From: Protula sp. h YS-2021
Lineage: Eukaryota > Annelida > Polychaeta > Sabellida > Serpulidae
Assembly: GCA_949752745.1 (NCBI GenBank)
Contig: OX457027.1
Location: forward strand, 91,037,720 to 91,101,719
DNA length: 64,000 bases
Reading direction: 5' to 3'
The position numbers and the translations under genes are program-made. Positions 58,301 through 64,000 of the stretch are shown here, piece by piece. The notes beneath the pieces are model-generated. The model did not search any database, was not told the DNA's origin, and was given only the letters and a program-made list of their open reading frames with translations. The number at the start of each line of letters is the position of its first letter. The stretch's first letter is position 1.

Positions 58301-59381
58301 GAAGGCCCCTCTGCAACCCATCGAAGCGCCTTACCCATGGCATACCATAGGAGTGGACATCGTCGAAACTCACTTCGTATCAAGGTCGAAAAATAAATAC
58401 CTTTTGGTCTTTGTGGATTTATTTACTAAGTACTGTGACGCTTTCGCTATTCCAGATATGACAGCAAAAACAGTTGCAAAGGTCTTCTATGAAGGTATTG
58501 TTTGCAAATACGGACCCCCTGCGAGGTTACTGAGTGACCGAGGACAAAATTTTGTATCTAATATCATGGAAATTACAAGGAACATCTTCAGTGTAAAAGG
58601 AGTTTTCACTAGTGCGTATCATCCACAGTGTGATGGAGCCACCGAACGCATGAATCAAACAATAGTAAAATGTCTTAGCTTTTTGGTAAACACGAAACAG
58701 GACAACTGGGACGAGTGTCTACCAAGTGCTCTTTACGCTTATAATTTATCACCAAGTAACAGGAGCACCGACTACACGCCTTATTATCTTATGTTTGGAA
58801 GGCACGCTCGCTCACCCTTGCAGTTCAAACTACCCACTCATACTAAAGTTCCCTTAAATATGCAGAGCTACGTGACCGACTTGATGGAGACAATGGCAGA
58901 AGCACAAGAGACGGCAAAAGAGAACATTGAGGTTCACCAACGTTTAATAAAGGAGCAATACGACGCTAAGCACCAAACACGGGCCACCAACCTCAAAGAA
59001 GGGGATAAAGTCTTCTTGTTTCTTCCAAAGACCCCTCCAGGAATGTCACGTAAACTTTCCCGTCCTTGGGTGGGACCTTACTACATCGAACGATTTCTAG
59101 GCGACTCAACCGTAAAGTTACGGAAAGTTGATAACAACAAATTAGTCAAGGCGTCAGTTCATGTGAACAGGTTGAAAAAGTGTATCGGCCCTCTGGAACG
59201 ACCAAATGACGAACCGAACATTCAAGACCCAGTGCCAGAAATGTCTGATGATGAAGTTCCATACAACGATTTAGAAGAACTACTAGCAACACCAAATCCC
59301 AACACAGGACCGTTGCGACAAGCATCAGAAGACACACTGTCGCAACCATCGCAAGACCGTGACGATGGCCATTTTTTTTGA
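55275..59381 (+). pseudogene. Ty3/gypsy pol (protease, RT, RNase H, integrase), two in-frame stops
   Basis: One frame of about 1370 codons overlapping the end of gag. Protease: ALVDTGADCCSI near 55563-55598. RT: CIDFRGVNE (56598-56624), FSTLDLIQGFFQQVL near 56704 (motif A), LPMDLKNSPSSYTR near 56812 (motif B, two residues unusual), then a TAA at 56883-56885 just before the YIDDI catalytic box (56901-56915). A second stop, TGA, lies at 57069-57071. RNase H: VYTDASYEG near 57340, ELTAIYYAM and VTDHKAL. Integrase: HHCC-type finger (HTTHEEAHFGF to CQSCQECQRA, 58153-58280), catalytic residues in GVDIV (about 58351), SDRGQNF (about 58534) and TERMNQT (about 58639), then RPWVGPYYIERF. Two nonsense codons disable an otherwise well-preserved protein, suggesting a fairly recent insertion. 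Confidence 0.95.
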
Positions 59382-59383
59382 AA

Positions 59384-59569
59384 TGGAGAAATTAATCGGT
59401 TACCACATTAACAAACGAGGAGAGACAGTATACTTAGTATAATGGAAGAATTATTCCAACCGTCATAATTCGTAGGTTCCACGAGACAATCTTAACGAAG
59501 CTTGTCTGAAATACCTGGAACATCATGCAATACCTCTCAAAGAGAGACGTAGAAAGCGGGAGCTATAGT
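59384..59569 (+). pseudogene. Chromodomain-like tail of gypsy integrase, frame-shifted
   Basis: The pol frame ends in a run of eight T (59372-59379). The frame one base over continues past the stop with EMEKLIGYHINKRGETVYLV, then a TAA, WKNYSN, a TAG, VPRDNLNEACLKYLEHHAI, and a basic end before TAG at 59567-59569. The order of an aromatic/acid start, ETVYLV, WKNYS and a final acidic helix is that of a chromodomain. One extra T and two point changes explain its loss. It would target integration to chromatin in the intact element. Confidence 0.6.
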
Positions 59570-60420
59570 AATCCTTTACTTACCCCCAAATAAGTAAGTT
59601 TACGAACATGAAACGATATTCGGCTAGGTTTGTTTGTACGGAAGTATAAATGTATTATATATGTGTGTTATTAGGTCTTAACTTGTGCTTAAGCACAGTT
59701 CTGTAGAAGTGTTCTTTAAAAATAAATGTACGAGGGTCAGGAACGCAAAGAAGTAGCTCTGTTATCGTCCAAACTCATCAAAAAACCTGTTCTAATGTCA
59801 CATAAGTTAACTGTAAAGAATATCGCAATCATTTGTACTGCTTGAATTAAATACGCCATTATGCTGATAGGCCTCAAAATAATTCTCGTATGTTAACCCA
59901 ATGTCTATTTAGATACTTGCCTAGCAAGAAACATCTAAAGAATGGAGACAATAACATAAAGTAAGAGTATTGACAGTGAATAAATACTGTATCTCCACCA
60001 CATGGTAAAGTTAGGATTATACAGGACGTAGCACCAGCTAGATAACAAAGAGAAGGGATTTAAATAACTTTAAGTCTCCTCCTCAGTGCACGAGTGATAT
60101 GGGTTCTTCCAAGATCGTCTCGTTGGAATCGGTAAAATTGGAGACGGTCTAGGGGACAAAAGAACCAGAATAGGATATATTCGACCGATCGAAGCAAGTT
60201 ATGTGCACTGATGGCTGGTGCATGAAGAAGTCACTGTTTCTACTTTTTCTTAAATTCTCTATACAAAGTTACAAAGTGAAAGAGAATTGTTATCAAAACT
60301 TTACGAGAAATACATTGGTGGTTTTCGAATACAGTCTCCCAATATGCGGAAAAATAATGTCCGTTAGTTTTCTCTTGCACAATTTAGGCTCGTAACGGGG
60401 ACAAAACATAGTCACTACAT
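59570..60420. other. Gypsy 3' region, no LTR recognised
   Basis: AT-rich. GGTCTAGGGGACAAAAG at about 60145-60161 is a weak candidate for a polypurine tract. No copy of the 52587-53089 sequence is seen here by eye. Confidence 0.3.
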
Positions 60421-60455
60421 GAGTGATGCTTTCTCTTAGTGGTTTCAGAAAAGCA

Positions 60456-60810
60456 GAGATGAGTTTATTTGCGGTCATCACAGTTATACTGATGGCAATG
60501 GGAGCCGCAAATTCTTCGAAAGTGACAGCGTTACCTCATCTGGCAATAGCTTTCTACCAACGCGGCTTCTACAGCAACACATTTAATTATTGGGCACACA
60601 CCTTTGCAGTGAAAATTCCGGATTTTGCGATTCCGGATGTCTTATTGGACCCACGTATTTGTGGAGAGCAATATTTAGACAAAAATGATATGTGTCAAAA
60701 ATTCCACACACTATTTCAATTCGTCCGAAACCAAACTTCGGAAGTTGGGCGAACTTTTGATGGAACTTCGTGATATAGCTCGAGAAACGCTGAAAAAGAT
60801 GGGACACTAA
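60456..60810 (+). pseudogene. Possible env-like N-terminal ORF downstream of pol
   Basis: An ATG after a possible splice acceptor (TAGTGGTTTCAG at 60438-60449) opens MSLFAVITVILMAMGAANSS, a strong signal peptide, followed by a short ectodomain with FNYWAHTFAVKIPDF, two cysteines (CGEQ, MCQKF) and a potential N-glycosylation site (NQTS). The frame stops at 60771-60773. One base over, a helical, charged stretch continues to a stop at 60808, suggesting a frameshift. Position after pol and the secreted start are compatible with an env-like third ORF, but no fusion or transmembrane segment is seen, so an unrelated secreted exon is also possible. Confidence 0.35.
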
Positions 60811-61760
60811 CTACTACGCCTAACTATACGCGATAAAACGCCCTCACGTAACGGTATACTCTTTATGTCTAACAACAGAAACCGCAAGGTAAGGTAACGT
60901 AAATTTTATGGAGTTACTTTGAAATTGGAATATCCTACATTAAAATCCCCCTATAGATAAATATACACCCATTACTACAGCACAATGATTAGCTCTAAAT
61001 TCGTACCTCATACACACACTGAAGAATCTTAAGTTTCAATACGAGACGACTGCATGATAATACACTTTAGGTGTACCACCATAAAATCAGAACACATTTT
61101 GATATCCAAGATCCCCGGTCTGTAAACTATCCCTCAAGTTAACCGAGCATTTAAAATAAAGCGACTACGTGATATCTTTCTAAAATGTAGCAATAATAGA
61201 TCCATAATATAAATGCAATAATAGATCTATAATATAAATGGTTCGCCATGCTCTGATCGTAAATAATCAAAGAAATCTGTCTGGTCAATTCGTTACACGC
61301 ATCATTTAAGTAATCCATTTAATTTTAGAATGAACAATATTTTGTGAATTATCCACGATATCAGTTGTATTTCTCCTTTCTGTGTCGTATTTAAACGATC
61401 ATTTTCCATTTTAAGTAAATATATCTCTTAATTTTTAATAAGACCGAACCCGTAAATGAAATGATATAAAACCTAGGCCTCTCCAACTGAAATGTAGTGA
61501 AATCTGTCACAGATCTGACACAGTAGCTAAGTTGTTAAATATTGAACATATGCGGAAAGAAGAGCTGAACTTAGGCGTTTCAGTTTACGGGTTAGGCCGT
61601 ACTAAAGATATTGAATAATATTGAAGGCCAATAATGAATAGATACATTTTATGGTGTGCATTGTGATAGGTACCTGTTGGGTAGTTCTGTGGCAAGAAGT
61701 CAGACCCAAATAAGGCAATCAATAGTGTTCCCAGGTCATGCATAACATTGTGTGTGTGTG
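60811..61760. other. Unassigned AT-rich stretch
   Basis: A 25-bp direct repeat, AATAATAGATC(C/T)ATAATATAA, is present twice at 61189-61240. No gene seen. Confidence 0.4.
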
Positions 61761-61859
61761 CGTGTGGGCATGGCAGATGAGATAATGCAGCTGTATGAAG
61801 GGGGGTTAGAAGAGGACGTTTTGGGGGATAGAGGAGCGCACAGGTTTCGTGGGGTATAC

Positions 61860-61990
61860 TATGAATGACGGGTTAGTGCAGGCCCAGGGTACGATATTTA
61901 AAATAAATGGAATTTGCGGTGACTGTAGGGACGGGTTAGTCCGGGCGCAGGTCACGATTTGAAAAAAAAAAGGAATTTGCGTTGGCTGCT
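61860..61990. repeat. Two-copy repeat in the possible LINE 5' region
   Basis: GACGGGTTAGTGCAGGCCCA, ending GGAATTTGCGGTGACTG (from 61868), recurs as GACGGGTTAGTCCGGGCGCA, ending GGAATTTGCGTTGGCTG (from 61931). The period is 63 bp. Repeated GC-richer modules upstream of ORF2 could be part of a LINE 5' UTR. Confidence 0.5.
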
Positions 61991-62376
61991 CTGTTTCGAG
62001 TCTTCATACACCCTCATTGCTGTCGTACCAATAACCTTCCATATCTATTCCCCTCTTGGGTACTTAACAAAGTGCGTTGTCAAAGATTATCCCTACGCTA
62101 GTTAATATATGCCTTCCTAAACATATAGGGGACTCTGTGTGAATATTTAACAGAACAAGCGGTTGGCACATCAATAAATAGATTACTTGCCAAACTTAAT
62201 TTCGGTTCTCTGTGTGATTCATATATATGTTCTTATTTTTTTTTTCTATATGTTGTATGTATTCTATGCCTGTACAAAAGTGTCGGAAGTGTCATGGGAG
62301 TCTATTCCAGATAAAATTAGATTCAAATGTAAACATAAAGACCAACTTTTTGTTGAGCGTTTTACACCGCACATAA

Positions 62377-64000
62377 ATGACGTTATCATTATTAAGCACT
62401 AATGTACGGGGTATTCGCCAGAAAAGCAAACGGTTAGCTCTCTTCAAAGAATTTAAAAACACAAAATATGATATTATAATGCTACAGGAGAGCCACTCAA
62501 CAAGTGATGACCTAGATGTCTGGGAAGGCGAGTGGGGTGGGAAAATATTTTGTAGCCACGGGACAAACAGAAGCGCAGGTGTGCTGTTCCTGACGTCCAA
62601 TTATTTGACTACCATTGGTGAAAAAAATTTTGATGGTGGCAATGTCCAATATATAATCCTTAAAGTCAACTTAATCCAACTGGGTATTTTCAATATCTAT
62701 TCCCCAAACAAAGATGCTGACCAAGTAAAATTTTATCAGAACCTTATGGCAATATTGTCTGACATAAGGTGTGATGAATTTATTATAGGCGGTGACTTTA
62801 ATTTGGTGCTTTCGCCCATTGATAAATTTGGCGGCCGTTCCCCATCCAAAAAAAGTCTTTCAATTCTGGAAAACATTATAAAATCGTTTAATTTAACAGA
62901 TATATGGCGCTACTACAACCCAAATAAAAAACAGTATACATGGTCTCAAAAGTCACCGAGAGTCCTATGTCGACTCGATTACTTTTTGGTCACACAGGGT
63001 ATCGTGAAAGCCACAAAGAAAACGAACATTTCATACTGTCCATTTACTGACCATAAAAGTATTAGCTTAATAGTTGACCTCTGTCTGGATAAAAGGGGTC
63101 CAAATTTTTGGAAACTAAACAACAGTTTTCTTCAAGAAGCAACTTACGTACAAACCGTTGAAAGGTTAATAACCGATAAATGGGACGAGTTATCATATAT
63201 CCGAGATATAAGAGTCAGATACGATTTCCTAAAACTTGAAATAATGCAGTATAGTTTAATTTACGGCAAAAAAAGGGCCAGAGAAAGACGCGAAGAGGAA
63301 AAATCGCTCAAATCAAAAATAGAAATTTTGGACAAAAAAGTAATTGATGACGAAATTAGTAAGGACGAACTCATCGAATACGAACTTTGCAAGCAGCAGT
63401 TAGACACTCTAATCGAACATAAAACCAAAGGAGAATACATCCGATCTAGACTTGAATTTATAGAAAAAAATGAAAAAAATACATCGTATTTTTTTAATAT
63501 GGCAAAACAAATATACGACAAAAAAACAATCACCAAGTTAAAAACAATCGATGGATCCATTACCATGTCAAGCAAAGAAATTCAGTCTCATATTAAAGAC
63601 TTCTATAGCAAACTATATAGCTCACAGGGCCTCAAGTCCGCAGACCCATCATTTTTTGAACAATTTAAACAAATGCCCAAGCTTAGTGTTTTTGAACAAC
63701 AAAGCATTGAAGACAAGATAAAAATAGATGAACTTTATAGTGCCCTAAAAGCTATGAAACCAAACAAAAGCCCCGGCGTCGATGGCCTGTCTTCTGAATT
63801 TTATATCAAATTTTGGAATAACATTGGTCCCATACTTACTGACGTCATAAATAAATCACATTCAGAAGGAGCACTACCACCCTCACTTCGAAGAGCGTCT
63901 ATAACGTTGCTGCATAAAAGGGGTAAAGACCCTGAGATTATTAAAAACTGGAGACCAATCTCCCTATTAAATACAGATTACAAGATATTATCTAAAAGTC
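62377..64000 (+). CDS. L1/Tx1-clade LINE ORF2 (endonuclease plus RT), open to window end
   Basis: From ATG at 62377 the frame stays open for 541 codons and is cut by the window edge. Apurinic-type endonuclease: LLSTNVRGIRQKSKR (Asn metal site), IIMLQESHS (catalytic Glu at about 62480), FNIYSPNKDADQ, IIGGDFNLVLSP (Asp/Asn, about 62786-62821), LCRLDYFLV and the C-terminal FTDHKSISL (Asp-His, about 63037-63063). A long charged linker follows (63230-63560), then RT start: MKPNKSPGVDGLSSEFYIKF, NWRPISLLNTDYKILSK. All endonuclease catalytic residues are in place and no stop or shift is present, unlike every other LINE here. No ORF1 was recognised upstream, so the copy may be 5'-incomplete or of a one-ORF layout. 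Confidence 0.9.
   Translation, partial: MTLSLLSTNVRGIRQKSKRLALFKEFKNTKYDIIMLQESHSTSDDLDVWEGEWGGKIFCSHGTNRSAGVLFLTSNYLTTIGEKNFDGGNVQYIILKVNLIQLGIFNIYSPNKDADQVKFYQNLMAILSDIRCDEFIIGGDFNLVLSPIDKFGGRSPSKKSLSILENIIKSFNLTDIWRYYNPNKKQYTWSQKSPRVLCRLDYFLVTQGIVKATKKTNISYCPFTDHKSISLIVDLCLDKRGPNFWKLNNSFLQEATYVQTVERLITDKWDELSYIRDIRVRYDFLKLEIMQYSLIYGKKRARERREEEKSLKSKIEILDKKVIDDEISKDELIEYELCKQQLDTLIEHKTKGEYIRSRLEFIEKNEKNTSYFFNMAKQIYDKKTITKLKTIDGSITMSSKEIQSHIKDFYSKLYSSQGLKSADPSFFEQFKQMPKLSVFEQQSIEDKIKIDELYSALKAMKPNKSPGVDGLSSEFYIKFWNNIGPILTDVINKSHSEGALPPSLRRASITLLHKRGKDPEIIKNWRPISLLNTDYKILSKS

Noticed and set aside
59570..61140. 3' LTR of the gypsy element
   Set aside because: No stretch similar to the tentative 5' LTR (52587-53089) was found by eye; a direct self-alignment would be decisive.

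Overview
This is a non-coding-rich, AT-rich stretch of an animal nuclear genome, most likely a lophotrochozoan and probably a bivalve mollusc. The reasons are a Toll-like receptor with a single intron, several non-LTR retrotransposon clades side by side, a Ty3/gypsy element, dispersed repeats ending in GGAC/AGAC-rich runs, and many mini- and microsatellites. The species cannot be named from the sequence alone. No bacterial-style operons, CRISPR arrays or convincing RNA genes were seen.

Layout. 1-5 kb: a 51-bp tandem repeat, a hAT transposase tail, a 125-bp inverted repeat around a minisatellite, a small TA-flanked pogo/Tigger-like element, and a decayed LINE ORF1 with a zinc knuckle. 5.3-19.95 kb: a locus of four tandem units. 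Units A and B each carry an intact minus-strand gene for a small secreted tyrosine-rich peptide (97 aa). Unit C has a frameshifted copy and unit D only a relic of the signal peptide and promoter. The units share a 51-bp minisatellite. A and B also share an L1/Tx1-like LINE insertion, and A alone has a TTAA-flanked element whose empty site is preserved in B. 20-26 kb: mostly unexplained, with an (AT)n tract, a fragment resembling a tyrosine-recombinase retroelement RT, and a reversed patch of a 130-bp repeat.

26.8-29.7 kb: an intact two-exon Toll-like receptor (861 codons by the splice model used here). 30-37 kb: minisatellites and a decayed minus-strand CR1/L2-like LINE. 37.4-40.0 kb: a three-exon seven-transmembrane receptor gene that reads well across two introns but carries two 1-bp shifts in T runs. 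40.7-46 kb: two more decayed LINEs, one with two internal tandem duplications. 46.4-49.3 kb: a possible transposon with degenerate terminal inverted repeats and about a dozen copies of a 120-140 bp unit. 51.5-52.4 kb: an I/Jockey-type RT fragment.

52.6-60.8 kb: a Ty3/gypsy retrotransposon with gag, protease, RT, RNase H, integrase and a chromodomain-like tail. It is disabled by in-frame stops and one T-run shift, and is followed by a possible env-like ORF. 62.4-64.0 kb: an uninterrupted 541-codon L1/Tx1-clade endonuclease-RT ORF that runs off the window.

The likely host genes are the secreted-peptide family, the Toll-like receptor and the 7TM receptor; nearly everything else recognisable is mobile or repetitive DNA. 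The most novel candidate is the four-unit secreted-peptide array, because the mature core of the peptide is nearly unchanged between A and B while the surrounding DNA has gained and lost blocks.
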